Assembly (NCBI GenBank): GCA_009783365.1
Contig: WRHG01000002.1
Location: forward strand, 1 to 31,752
Reading direction: 5' to 3'
DNA length: 31,752 bases
From: Clostridia bacterium
Lineage (GTDB): Bacteria; Bacillota_A; Clostridia; Christensenellales; Aristaeellaceae
Part shown: positions 16,572-24,910 of the stretch, in pieces
Layout: each line of letters starts with the position of its first letter
Numbering within the stretch: the stretch's first letter is position 1
Notes under the pieces: generated by a model
What the model was told of the DNA's origin: nothing
The model's database searches: none
The model's input: the letters and a program-made list of their open reading frames with translations, nothing else
Translations under genes and position numbers: made by a program

Positions 16572-17942
16572 ATGGTCCTGAAAAACCAGTTGCTGACGCT
16601 GGACTGCCTCCGGTTGGGAACGGAGTTGGAGGGTATCTGCCAGGCCGGCGGACGGACCGTCTTTGTGCCGGGGGCTCTGCCAGGGGAACGGATTGAGGCG
16701 AGGGTCCTGAAGGAACGGTCCCGCTATGCCTTTGCCAAGGTGGAGAGGCTGCTTGTCGCCTCGCCGGACCGGCAGGCGCCGTTCTGTCCGGTCTACGGGC
16801 TGTGCGGGGGATGCAGCGGCCAGCACATGCGCTACGATGCTACCCTGCAGGCAAAGCGCCGGAACGTGCTGGACGCTCTGCGCCGGGTGGGGGGCTTGGC
16901 CGTAGCCGAGGAGGACGTGCCGCCGGCGCTGGGTGCCGAGAACCCCCTTCACGGCCGCAACAAAACAGCCTTGCCGGTGGGCGGCGGCGGGTCGGAGCCT
17001 GCGCTCGGCTTTTACCGAAAGCGCAGCCATCAAATCGTGCCCATCGAGGATTGCCCCATCGCCATGCCGGGCGTAAGCGGCGTCATCACTGCCATGAGGG
17101 ACTGGATGGACCGGGACCTTGCGGCCTTTTCCCATGGGGGCGAATCCGCCTGTGAAAGGGGGCCGGGCCCGCTTAGGCATGTGGTGGTCCGGTCCTCGCG
17201 GAACGGGGAGCGGATGGTGCTGCTGGTGGCGGCGACTCCGCGTCTGCCGGGCATTCCCCGCCTTATCGGCCTGCTCGCGAAAAAAGTACCGGGATTTCAG
17301 TCGTTGCATCTCAGCGTAAACCCGCATCCCGGCAACGCCATCCTGGGCCCGGACAGCCAAAAACTCCACGGCTTGGACGCCTTGACGGAGACGCTGTTGG
17401 GCATCGAATTTGAGATTTCTCCCTTGGCCTTCTTGCAGGTCAACCCGGCTCAGACGGAGAAGCTTTACCAATGCGTTATGGATTTTGCCGACGTTGGTTC
17501 GGGTGATATCGTGGTGGACGCCTATTCCGGAGCGGGTACCATCGCCCTTTGCACGGCCCGGCGGGCAGGGCGGGTAATCGGCCTTGAAATTGTGCCTCAG
17601 GCCGTGGAAAGCGCCCGCAGGAACGCGGAGCGGAACCGGATTCGCAATGTGGCCTTTCACGCCGCCGCCGTGGAGGATGCGTTGCCCCGCCTGGTGGCCC
17701 GGGGGCTCCGGCCGGACGTGGTGGTGCTGGACCCGCCCCGCAAGGGCGCCGATCCCGCCGCAATCGAGGCGGTGCTCGCCGCAAGACCCGGCAGGGTGGT
17801 TTATGTCAGCTGCCACCCGGCTACCCAGGCCCGGGATATGGCTTTGCTGGTAAAGGGCGGATACCGGCTTGCCCGGTGCCAGCCCATCGATATGTTCTGC
17901 TATGCGAGCGGCGTTGAGAACGTGTGCCTGCTTACGCCCTAA
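16572..17942 (+). CDS. rlmCD: 23S rRNA (uracil-5-)-methyltransferase, RlmCD/RlmD (TrmA/RumA) family
   Basis: The protein has 456 residues and is SAM-dependent, predicted to convert 23S rRNA uridine to 5-methyluridine. It has an N-terminal TRAM-like RNA-binding domain (about 1-60) and iron-sulfur cluster cysteines in CPVYGLCGGCSGQHM, with a fourth in DCPI. The SAM motif is VDAYSGAGTIAL, the substrate motif is DPPRKG, and the catalytic cysteine lies in YVSCHPATQARD. I use the ATG at 16572, preceded by AAGAGGTG. A TTG at 16557 overlapping the aroA-like stop is an alternative. The gap to the aroA-like stop is 11 bp, so the two share the promoter at 15137. The gene converges on the flippase gene with 24 bp between stops. 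Confidence 0.93.
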   Translation: MVLKNQLLTLDCLRLGTELEGICQAGGRTVFVPGALPGERIEARVLKERSRYAFAKVERLLVASPDRQAPFCPVYGLCGGCSGQHMRYDATLQAKRRNVLDALRRVGGLAVAEEDVPPALGAENPLHGRNKTALPVGGGGSEPALGFYRKRSHQIVPIEDCPIAMPGVSGVITAMRDWMDRDLAAFSHGGESACERGPGPLRHVVVRSSRNGERMVLLVAATPRLPGIPRLIGLLAKKVPGFQSLHLSVNPHPGNAILGPDSQKLHGLDALTETLLGIEFEISPLAFLQVNPAQTEKLYQCVMDFADVGSGDIVVDAYSGAGTIALCTARRAGRVIGLEIVPQAVESARRNAERNRIRNVAFHAAAVEDALPRLVARGLRPDVVVLDPPRKGADPAAIEAVLAARPGRVVYVSCHPATQARDMALLVKGGYRLARCQPIDMFCYASGVENVCLLTP

Positions 17943-17966
17943 AGGGAGGATCCTCCTTGCGCGCGC

Positions 17967-19517
17967 TCACTTCCCCCGCTGAAACAGATATTTTACCCTC
18001 CCCGCCAGAGACAGCAGGCTTTCCCGGTCAAAGAACCAGCCGAAGACCACGGTGATGGCGGCTGCGTAGATCAGCAGGGGCACCGCCAGCGTGATCCACT
18101 TGAAGAAGCCGTTGATCTGCAAAGGCAACAACACCAGGAAGGGCAGGGCAATCAACGCTGATTGCAGCATCATGCGCAGAATGCGCCAGAAGGTCTTTTG
18201 CCAGGGAAGATGGGTAATGTGCCTGGGCACGAAACGGAGCTGCAAAGAGGTGCGCAACAGGTTGGCGCAGATGAGCCCCGCCAGTACGCCGCAGACCGCC
18301 TGTGTGATGCCCCATTGCAGCCCCAAAAAACCGAGGCCCAGCCCAAGCGCTACCGCGGTGGCCACCTGGGCGGTACAGTGATGGCGGGTTTCGCGGAACT
18401 TGCCGCTGGCGGTAATCATCAGGTCCATGGGCATCTTGCCATGGTCCGTGATGGCTTCCAGTACGACCAGCATGCCGATTGCCGGGACCATGTAGTTGGC
18501 GTCATGAATTTTGTTGGTATACAGCACTACAAAGGGCACGATCAGGATGGCGGCGCAGGAAAACAGGATGGTGGTCACCGCCAGGTATAGGTATTCAAAA
18601 TCCCGGTACGCTGCTTGAAATTTCTTCTCCTGACCGCTGACCAGCAGGTTGCCGAAGCCGGAATAGATGCCTGTTGTGGTCATTTTAAGGATGCCCCATA
18701 GGCCGATGGTTACCATATGGTAGGTTCCGTATACGCTGACCGTGGCCGCGTCACGGGTGATGATGCTGGTGAGCATAACCCCCGCACCCTGGTGAAAGGC
18801 GGTGGTGATCTGCTGGTACATGGCGTCCCAGCGGCGGGACAGGGCGCCTTTGTTGGGCGGAGCGAAGGGATTGACCCGGGGGTATTGCCGGCGTACGTAG
18901 GCGGACAGAATCACCGAGCGCAGGAGGATGGTCAGGGAGGCGCCCAGCCGTACCAGGATGACGTTGACCTTGAGGTAGCTGAGAACCACGATGAGGGCCG
19001 TGGAGACCAGAAGGGAAGTCATGGAGGCAATGGAGACCATGTACGTACGCTGGTCCGCGGTGAGGAGGACCCGATAGCGGGACAGTGTGAAAAACTCCAG
19101 GGAACCGGAAATGCCCATGGCGATCACCAGCAGCCCCACGGACAAGCTGTCCATGGTGTCCACCCGGAAATACAGGGGAAATATGGCGGCAAAGGCCAGT
19201 GTGACGCCCACGAAGAGGTAGCCCGCGATGTTGTAAAAACCGCGGGCCGCGGAAACAATGGCGCTGACCCCCTCGATGTCTCTGTCGGCTAGCGGCTTGT
19301 ACAGGCTGTATACCGCCGCTGAGGCCAGCCCCGCCTCCACCAGGCGGAAGTAGGTTAAAAACTCGGTTACGGACACGATCAGGCCGTTCACTTGAGATCC
19401 ATAGATGGACATCATCAGCCGCGGCGTTACAAAGCCCATCAGCATGGCGGTCAGCTGATAGGCGGCGGTGGAAACCGTATTTTGCACAAATCGGGCGGTG
19501 CGCGTATTTCGGCTCAT
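17967..19517 (-). CDS. Polysaccharide flippase (Wzx/MATE-like, MOP superfamily)
   Basis: This 516-residue integral membrane protein has about 12-14 hydrophobic segments across its length. Typical features are the N-terminal RFVQNTVSTAAYQLTAMLMG ... MMSIYGSQVNGL, characteristic of polysaccharide-biosynthesis flippases, then VEAGLASAAVYSLYKPLADRD, and a charged cytoplasmic loop near RRQYPRVNPFAPPN. The ATG at 19517 has GGAAGGA about 8 nt upstream; a longer frame from 19628 adds 37 Arg/Pro-rich residues from the GC-rich leader and is rejected. It probably exports a lipid-linked glycan for capsule, exopolysaccharide or wall polymer. No glycosyltransferase lies beside it, so the substrate cannot be inferred. 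Confidence 0.88.
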   Translation of the reverse strand: MSRNTRTARFVQNTVSTAAYQLTAMLMGFVTPRLMMSIYGSQVNGLIVSVTEFLTYFRLVEAGLASAAVYSLYKPLADRDIEGVSAIVSAARGFYNIAGYLFVGVTLAFAAIFPLYFRVDTMDSLSVGLLVIAMGISGSLEFFTLSRYRVLLTADQRTYMVSIASMTSLLVSTALIVVLSYLKVNVILVRLGASLTILLRSVILSAYVRRQYPRVNPFAPPNKGALSRRWDAMYQQITTAFHQGAGVMLTSIITRDAATVSVYGTYHMVTIGLWGILKMTTTGIYSGFGNLLVSGQEKKFQAAYRDFEYLYLAVTTILFSCAAILIVPFVVLYTNKIHDANYMVPAIGMLVVLEAITDHGKMPMDLMITASGKFRETRHHCTAQVATAVALGLGLGFLGLQWGITQAVCGVLAGLICANLLRTSLQLRFVPRHITHLPWQKTFWRILRMMLQSALIALPFLVLLPLQINGFFKWITLAVPLLIYAAAITVVFGWFFDRESLLSLAGRVKYLFQRGK

Positions 19518-19815
19518 TGTCACATTCCTTCCGGGATATGATGGGGGACTCCGCCGCCGGCGCGGCGGGTCCGGGCGCGTCGCCCGTTGCCGCCGGGCGC
19601 GCTTCCAGCCCCGCCTCCCGCGGGGCAAAGTGAAAGCGGCCTCAGGCCGCAGGATAAAGTTAAGATTGCCTTACCCGGCGACAAATGTCAAGCAGTTTTT
19701 TCCTGTGTTTTTCACATGTGGCGGCGCATCCGCCGGGGCGCAACGTATCCTTGGCGAATGCCCGGATATTGGCGCGGCGGGCCGCGTCATTCCCTTCATG
19801 CTTTCCATTTGCCGT
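19518..19815. other. GC-rich leader upstream of the flippase
   Basis: On the minus strand a TTGACA (19686-19691) stands 17 nt from a poor -10, CAATCT (19663-19668), so a weak or regulated promoter is possible. Downstream of it the leader is very GC-rich and self-complementary: GCGGCCT-C-AGGCCGC at 19636-19650, and several CCCGC/GCGGG pairs near 19600-19625. No T-tract follows them. The part next to the ATPase stop (19700-19815) shows no strong terminator. Confidence 0.35.
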
Positions 19816-22359
19816 TTAATGCCGGCGCCGCATCCTGATGATCCACTTCACGAGTTCATACCATAGCACAGACGCCGCGCCCAACCCCAGCGCGGATAAC
19901 AATTGCAATGCGGAAAGCGGCGAAAGCTTCAGCAATTGATGAAGCGGGGTATACAGCATAACAAGCAATCCCGCCATCACCAAAATCACAACCGCCCACA
20001 TCACTTTATCCTTTGCGAGGCGCTTCACGGACGTGAAGATGGGGTCCGTGTCGGAACTGTTGACTTGAACCAAAAATAAATTGGCGAATATGATAACGAC
20101 TAACCCCATGGCGCGCGCTGCAGGGGCGGCTTCCGGGTTTTCCGACAGCACGTGGTAATACGCGCCAAAAGACGCCGTAAAAATCGTCAAACCCTGCATA
20201 AGAGACTTGAGCAATACTTTTGCGTTCAGCAGTTTTTCCTTCGGATTCCGGGGCCCGCGCTCCATAATATCGGTTTCCGCGGGTTGCCTTTCCAATACGA
20301 TCGAACAGGTTGGGTCAATGACCAGCTCAAGCAAAACAACGAGCGCGGGCAGAAACATCAAGGATGCGGGACTTATTCCCAATGCCGGCGCAAGCAAAGA
20401 CGACAGGGCGATGGGAAGATGGATCGTAAAAACATATCCTACCGCTTTCCGGATATTGTCAAAGATTCTGCGTCCGTCCTTTATGGTGTCTACGATGGTG
20501 GAAAAATTATCGTCCATCAATATCAAGTCGGCGGCTTCGCGCGACACCTCGCTTCCCCGCTTGCCCATGGCAATGCCGATGTCCGCGTATTTCAGCGCGG
20601 GCGCGTCGTTTACCCCGTCGCCCGTCATAGCCACAACCTTGCCGTTGTCTCTGAAGGCTTTGACGATACGCATTTTATGTTCGGGTATCACGCGGGAGAA
20701 AATGCTGACCGTTTTTACGCTTTCGCGCAGCTCGTCGTCCGTCATTTTTTCAAGCGCGTCGCCAGTTACAATGTGATCATAATTCCGTATGCCGACTTGC
20801 TTTGCGATGGACGCGGCGGTAATGCCGTTGTCGCCTGTTATCATGACGACCCGTATACCGGCCTTATTGCATACGGCTATGTCCTCTTTAACGAAATCCC
20901 GCGGAGGATCGGCAAGTCCGACGAGGCCGCAGAGTGTTAAGGAACAATCGGTTATGTTCGCGGGTATCTCAGCCTCGCTGTGCAGTACCGCCGCCGCTAT
21001 GGCGATAACCCGCAGCCCCTGTTCGCTCATCTCGGTTATTTTATGATCAACGGCCGCTCTCTCATTGCCGGGCAGTTGGCAAATCGTCAATATCCGTTCG
21101 GGGGAGCCTTTGGCGGCGATGATGATTTCTTCGTCATGATGCCAGATATGCCCCATCATTTTCAGTTCGTTGGTAAACGCATACTCAGATATCAGCCTGC
21201 CGCCGAAAAGGTGTGATTTTGGAATGCTGTGCTTTACTTCGCAGTGAGCGAGCATCGCTTTTTCCATTGGATCGTAGGCGTCGGGTTCACACGCGAGCCC
21301 CATCATTTCAACCAAATGATCTTCATCGCCGTTGGCAACCCATTCATCCTGAACGGTCATTTGGTTCATGGTGATCGTGCCGGTTTTGTCTACGCATAAT
21401 ACCGACACCGCGCCGAGCGTTTCGACCGACGGCAATTTGCGGACCAGCGATTTCTTTTTTGCCAGCCTCCACGCGCCCATCGACAGGAACACCGTCAGAA
21501 TAACGGGAAACTCTTCGGGTATCATCGCCATTGCGAGCGTGATTCCGGATAAGACGCTTTCAATAAGCCTTTCCATATAAGAATGATCTGATATATTCAG
21601 CCAGGTCACTACGCTTATCAACGCGAACAGGGCGGCGGCAATCATCGCGCAAACCTTGACAATAAGGCCGATCTGCTTTTGAAGCGGCGTTTTTTCCGTA
21701 TTGGCCTCCGCTACATGAATCCCGATCTTTCCGTATTCGGTAGCGGTTCCGGTTTTTTCGACGCATACGGCCGCCGAACCTTGTGTGACAAGCGTTCCGG
21801 CATAACAATAGTCGTTGCGCCAGTAATCGGAAGTTACTTTTGTGCCGTCGGTCGGTACTTTCCAAACCCCTTCGGCTTCCCCTGTCAATGTCGATTCGTC
21901 AACATATAAATCGTTGCATTGCACCACATAGCCGTCCGCGGGGATTTTAACGCCTTCATGAATCATCATCATGTCGCCGGGCACAAGATCAGAGCTGGCA
22001 ATTTCTGTTTCGCTTCCGTCCCGGATAACGCGGATGTGGGGCGAGGACAGGTCTTTTAACGCGTTAAGCGTTTTGTCCGTTTTCCACTCTTGAATGGCTT
22101 CAATGCCGATTATGCCGGCGACAAAGAGAAGCAATGTGGCGCCGTCAGCCGGCTCGCCAAGCATAAAGTAGATGGCCGCTGCGATGATGAGCAGCAGGAA
22201 CATTGGCTCGCTTACGATCCCCAACAGCTTTTTTCCGAACCCCTCTTTTTTTTGAGCAATAAGTTCGTTTTTTCCGTATTTTTGCTGAAGCGCCCCGGCT
22301 TCTTCCCAGGTCAGTCCGTAGGATTCCTGCGCGTTGATTGTCAAATTGACCTCCTCCAT
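19816..22359 (-). CDS. P2-type cation-transporting ATPase
   Basis: The protein has 847 residues. It is a membrane pump of the SERCA/PMCA-like P2 group. The actuator domain has LTGEAEGV (about 158-165). A transmembrane PEEFP motif lies at about 281-285, the phosphorylation motif DKTGT at about 324-328 and the hinge TGDGVNDAP at about 579-587. ELVIDPTCS (about 678-686) in the M6 region supplies acidic ligands. The N-terminus has the usual GLTWEEAGALQQKYGKNEL. The ion is not certain; Ca2+ or Mn2+ are the common substrates of relatives. I place the start at the ATG 22359 because the longer frame from 22446 would run through a terminator hairpin. The ribosome binding site there is weak (GGGCGGTCC). 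Composition is lower in GC than the operons to the left. Confidence 0.92.
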   Translation of the reverse strand: MEEVNLTINAQESYGLTWEEAGALQQKYGKNELIAQKKEGFGKKLLGIVSEPMFLLLIIAAAIYFMLGEPADGATLLLFVAGIIGIEAIQEWKTDKTLNALKDLSSPHIRVIRDGSETEIASSDLVPGDMMMIHEGVKIPADGYVVQCNDLYVDESTLTGEAEGVWKVPTDGTKVTSDYWRNDYCYAGTLVTQGSAAVCVEKTGTATEYGKIGIHVAEANTEKTPLQKQIGLIVKVCAMIAAALFALISVVTWLNISDHSYMERLIESVLSGITLAMAMIPEEFPVILTVFLSMGAWRLAKKKSLVRKLPSVETLGAVSVLCVDKTGTITMNQMTVQDEWVANGDEDHLVEMMGLACEPDAYDPMEKAMLAHCEVKHSIPKSHLFGGRLISEYAFTNELKMMGHIWHHDEEIIIAAKGSPERILTICQLPGNERAAVDHKITEMSEQGLRVIAIAAAVLHSEAEIPANITDCSLTLCGLVGLADPPRDFVKEDIAVCNKAGIRVVMITGDNGITAASIAKQVGIRNYDHIVTGDALEKMTDDELRESVKTVSIFSRVIPEHKMRIVKAFRDNGKVVAMTGDGVNDAPALKYADIGIAMGKRGSEVSREAADLILMDDNFSTIVDTIKDGRRIFDNIRKAVGYVFTIHLPIALSSLLAPALGISPASLMFLPALVVLLELVIDPTCSIVLERQPAETDIMERGPRNPKEKLLNAKVLLKSLMQGLTIFTASFGAYYHVLSENPEAAPAARAMGLVVIIFANLFLVQVNSSDTDPIFTSVKRLAKDKVMWAVVILVMAGLLVMLYTPLHQLLKLSPLSALQLLSALGLGAASVLWYELVKWIIRMRRRH

Positions 22360-22424
22360 CACGGACCGCCCGGCCCCTTTTTGATGGTGCTGCTGCGCTG
22401 TGCTCCATACGGTCATTGTCCGAC

Positions 22425-22466
22425 AAAAAACGCATCTGAGGGACATGATACTGTCCCACAGATGCG
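22425..22466 (-). terminator. Strong intrinsic terminator or attenuator in front of the ATPase
   Basis: On the minus strand CGCATCTGTGGGAC (22466-22453), an 8-nt loop and GTCCCTCAGATGCG (22444-22431) form a 14-position stem with one A-A mismatch, immediately followed by TTTTTT. It lies about 65 nt before the ATPase start and about 100 nt after the promoter at 22574-22602. I could not find a second promoter between it and the ATPase. Confidence 0.8.
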
Positions 22467-22573
22467 CAAATTACTCATCCGCTGCCGGTTTTCGGCCCAG
22501 CCGCATAAACCCGGAGAGGTTTATCGCCTGATCAGTTTGTGCTGCAACAAATTCAGCGCAAAGCGAGGTGGTT

Positions 22574-22602
22574 ATCGTACCATATGTTTTGTATTCTGTC
22601 AA
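22574..22602 (-). promoter_or_regulatory. Promoter upstream of the ATPase leader
   Basis: On the minus strand a perfect TTGACA (22597-22602) and TACGAT (22574-22579) are 17 nt apart, with TGG giving an extended -10. The predicted transcript runs through about 100 nt that can fold (ATAAACC/GGTTTAT stem at 22506-22526, then a GCTG..CAGC stem at about 22481-22501) into the terminator at 22425-22466. Confidence 0.65.
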
Positions 22603-22748
22603 AGTTTTGGAGATAACCGCTGTGAAGAATGGAACGGGCGGCAAGGCGATACGATCATCGTTAAGGGATGCGCTTACGTTTTCCCCGAAGAGCGGTATCC
22701 GGAAGGACCGGGCCAAATCGGCCTGTCCCTGTTTCATAGAAATTCGCC

Positions 22749-23918
22749 CTATATATATTCATCATAGACCTTGCGGAACAATTGCGTCGCTGCGCCGATT
22801 ATTGCGCCGTCGCGACCCAGGCTGGACATGGTAAGGCGGGAAGACGCGCTGAACGGCTTCCATATATGCGATGGATTTTCCCGCAAAAGCCATTCCTTCA
22901 GCACAGGATAATCCTCCAGCAGCTGCCCGCTTAAAACGACCACGCCGGGGTTGAGCAGGCTTGTGAAATAGGATATGGCAGTTTGGGTGTACCGCACAAA
23001 TCTCTCAATAATCGACACAGCCCATTGTTCGCCCATATCCGCCGCCTGCAGGATATCGTCGATGTCTGCGTCGCGTTTGAACCGGCGGGCGTCCTCTGTC
23101 AGCGCCCAATCCGCCACAAAGGTTTGCAAACAGCCATAGCGGCCGCATTCGCACATCTTGCCGTTTGGATCCATCACGATATGTCCAACTTCGCCGGCCA
23201 TGTTGTCATTGCCGCGATATACCTGCCCGTTCACGATGATGCCGGCGCCCACGCCCGAACCTATACCCAGCATAACCGCATTCTGCTCATGGCGGATTAC
23301 GCCGTAAAGGCTTTCGGCCAACGCGCGCGCGTTCATTTCATTGTCCAGCGTTACGGTCATGGCAGGAAATATATCTTGCAGTATCGCGCCGAACGGAACG
23401 TTATGCCATCGGAATTGAGAGCCCAGCAGCAGCGTGCCGGAATCTATATCTACGAGGCCCGGCAAAGCGATGCCGATACCCGGGAAGCGCTTATCGGCCA
23501 GGCTGGGTTTGGACATTACCTCATCAGCCATTTCGCGCACCAATTCACAAAGCTCGCGCGGGTTATGCGCGATCGCATAGAAATCCCGTTCCGTACGGTA
23601 TTGCACCCTGCCCGTCAAATCAACGGCGGCGCAAGCCTGTTTGTCGCGGTCCAGCTCAACCGCTAACGCCAGTACGCTTTCACCGCAGACGCGCAGCAAG
23701 GTTGGGCGCCGGCCCACATTTCCTGTGTCGGAATCAAATTCGCTGATCAAACCCTCGCCTAGCAGCTCATCGGTAATGCGTCCCACAGAAGCTGCGCTGA
23801 GTTTTGTCAGATTTGTGATTTGCGGCCGGGATATGCCCGGCTGCTTAAAAATGCAGGTAAAGACAAGTTTTCGGTTTTCTATCTTGATGTGGCTTCCGCT
23901 GAGTTTTTTTGTGCTCAC
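22749..23918 (-). CDS. ROK family transcriptional regulator
   Basis: The protein is 389 residues from a GTG at 23918, 4 nt after the cutC stop. The N-terminal winged helix-turn-helix covers about 10-70 (GISRPQITNLTKLSAASVGRITDELLGEGLI), and the ROK sugar-kinase-like domain follows. It carries GIGIALPGLVDIDSG, LGIGSGVGAGIIVNGQVYRG, and the zinc-binding GEVGHIVMDPNGKMCECGRYGCLQTF. Such proteins (NagC, Mlc, XylR) repress sugar genes until a sugar or phosphosugar binds. The ribosome binding site of the GTG is weak; an ATG at 23984 abuts a GGGAGG with no spacing and is less likely. Divergence from the ABC genes suggests that it controls them. Confidence 0.88.
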   Translation of the reverse strand: MSTKKLSGSHIKIENRKLVFTCIFKQPGISRPQITNLTKLSAASVGRITDELLGEGLISEFDSDTGNVGRRPTLLRVCGESVLALAVELDRDKQACAAVDLTGRVQYRTERDFYAIAHNPRELCELVREMADEVMSKPSLADKRFPGIGIALPGLVDIDSGTLLLGSQFRWHNVPFGAILQDIFPAMTVTLDNEMNARALAESLYGVIRHEQNAVMLGIGSGVGAGIIVNGQVYRGNDNMAGEVGHIVMDPNGKMCECGRYGCLQTFVADWALTEDARRFKRDADIDDILQAADMGEQWAVSIIERFVRYTQTAISYFTSLLNPGVVVLSGQLLEDYPVLKEWLLRENPSHIWKPFSASSRLTMSSLGRDGAIIGAATQLFRKVYDEYI

Positions 23919-23922
23919 GGGG

Positions 23923-24675
23923 TTATCGTCCCAACGCGGACGCGGAAAGCCGGATTGCGTCGCCGTTCGCAACGGAGACGGCATCCTCCCGCGGATATAA
24001 GGCCCCGCCGAAATATATATCCGGGTTCAGCGCTGTGGAAGTGTCCGCTCTTGCCGCGTGAGCCGCGAAATGTACTTGATTCGCGCCGGTCCTCTCAATA
24101 AAATCAGCCAGGTTGTCATGGGTAAGCCCGGAACCCGGTAATATCTCAATGCGCCCGGCGGCATGCTTTATGAGTTCGGAAATCAGTTTTGCCCCGGTAA
24201 GGGCGCTCGGTTTCTGGCCGCTTGTCAGTACGCGGGTGACGTTTAGCGCAATCAATGTGTCCAGCGCGGCGAAGGGGTCGGGCGTGACGTCAAAGGCCCG
24301 GTGGCATACCGCCTCTTTGCCGGCGTCCAGGCACATGCACGTAAATTCTTTCATGCGCGCTTTGTCAAATGTGCCGTCGGGGTTTAAGAAGCCGAACACC
24401 AGCCCGTCCGCGCCGTGCTCGATAAAAAGGCGGGCGTCGCGTTTCATCACGCCATATTCATAGTCGGAATAGAAAAAACCCGCCTCGCGGGGCCTTACCA
24501 TTGCCATGACCGGTATGCTCGCTTTATGCTTGATCTCAATAAGACAGCCCAGCGTAGGAGTAAGACCGCCAAGAAACAACGCGCTGTTGAGTTCAACGCG
24601 ATCAGCCCCGGCAGACTCGGCTATGATTACGTCTTCATAACTGCCGCAACAGATTTCCATTATAATGCGCTTCAT
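23923..24675 (-). CDS. cutC: CutC family protein
   Basis: The protein has 250 residues, the usual CutC size, with a TIM-barrel fold. Motifs are the N-terminal MEICCGSYEDVIIAESAGADRVELNSAL, then GGLTPTLG, VMAMVRPREAGFFYSDYEY, DGLVFGFLNPDG, CHRAFDVTPDP, RVLTSGQKPSA and EILPGSGL. The name comes from a disputed role in E. coli copper tolerance; the true substrate is unsettled. Relatives in gut bacteria often sit with sugar-use genes, as here. The ATG at 24675 is chosen over 24843 because the longer frame covers the promoter. AAGGAGA lies about 12 nt upstream, a rather long spacing. It is co-transcribed with the ROK gene. Confidence 0.9.
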   Translation of the reverse strand: MKRIIMEICCGSYEDVIIAESAGADRVELNSALFLGGLTPTLGCLIEIKHKASIPVMAMVRPREAGFFYSDYEYGVMKRDARLFIEHGADGLVFGFLNPDGTFDKARMKEFTCMCLDAGKEAVCHRAFDVTPDPFAALDTLIALNVTRVLTSGQKPSALTGAKLISELIKHAAGRIEILPGSGLTHDNLADFIERTGANQVHFAAHAARADTSTALNPDIYFGGALYPREDAVSVANGDAIRLSASALGR

Positions 24676-24727
24676 AATCAGTAAGGTCTCCTTCCCGCTT
24701 GCCAAAAGATGAAGGTTGATTTTGGTA

Positions 24728-24756
24728 ATTTTATCATCGACTAAAAAAACTGTCAA
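24728..24756 (-). promoter_or_regulatory. cutC-ROK promoter
   Basis: On the minus strand a perfect TTGACA (24751-24756) and TAAAAT (24728-24733) are 17 nt apart, with TGA giving an extended -10. The -35 of this promoter and that of the ABC operon are only 24 nt apart, back to back. Confidence 0.8.
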
Positions 24757-24780
24757 GCAAAATGGACCCAAAAAAAAATA

Positions 24781-24809
24781 TTGCATAAAATATTGTGGTG
24801 TGATATAAT
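24781..24809 (+). promoter_or_regulatory. ABC transporter promoter
   Basis: TTGCAT (24781-24786) and a perfect TATAAT (24804-24809) are separated by 17 nt, and TGA precedes the -10 as an extended element. The start codon lies about 100 nt downstream, leaving room for the operator-like repeat at 24843-24867. Confidence 0.8.
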
Positions 24810-24842
24810 TCATCCTGACAAATTTGATTCCGGCTGACGACA

Positions 24843-24867
24843 AATTATTTCATCTACAAAAATAATT
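24843..24867 (+). promoter_or_regulatory. Operator-like 25-bp inverted repeat, probable ROK site
   Basis: AATTATTT (24843-24850) and AAATAATT (24860-24867) are perfect inverted arms around 9 nt. Size and AT-rich arms resemble ROK operators such as that of XylR. It would lie about 30 nt after the predicted transcription start. Binding is inference. Confidence 0.5.
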
Positions 24868-24910
24868 GTTTTCAGCTAGACAAATCCCAATCGAAAGGAG
24901 ATTCTCACCC

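Noticed and set aside
17943..17966. Palindrome GGAGGATCCTCC between convergent genes as a terminator
   Set aside because: It has no loop and no T-tract on either strand.
22447..22570. Known riboswitch class in the ATPase leader
   Set aside because: Conserved cores of the Mn2+ yybP-ykoY, M-box, NiCo, fluoride and TPP classes were looked for by eye and not found; a TPP-like CTGATCAGGCGATAAACC string is superficial.
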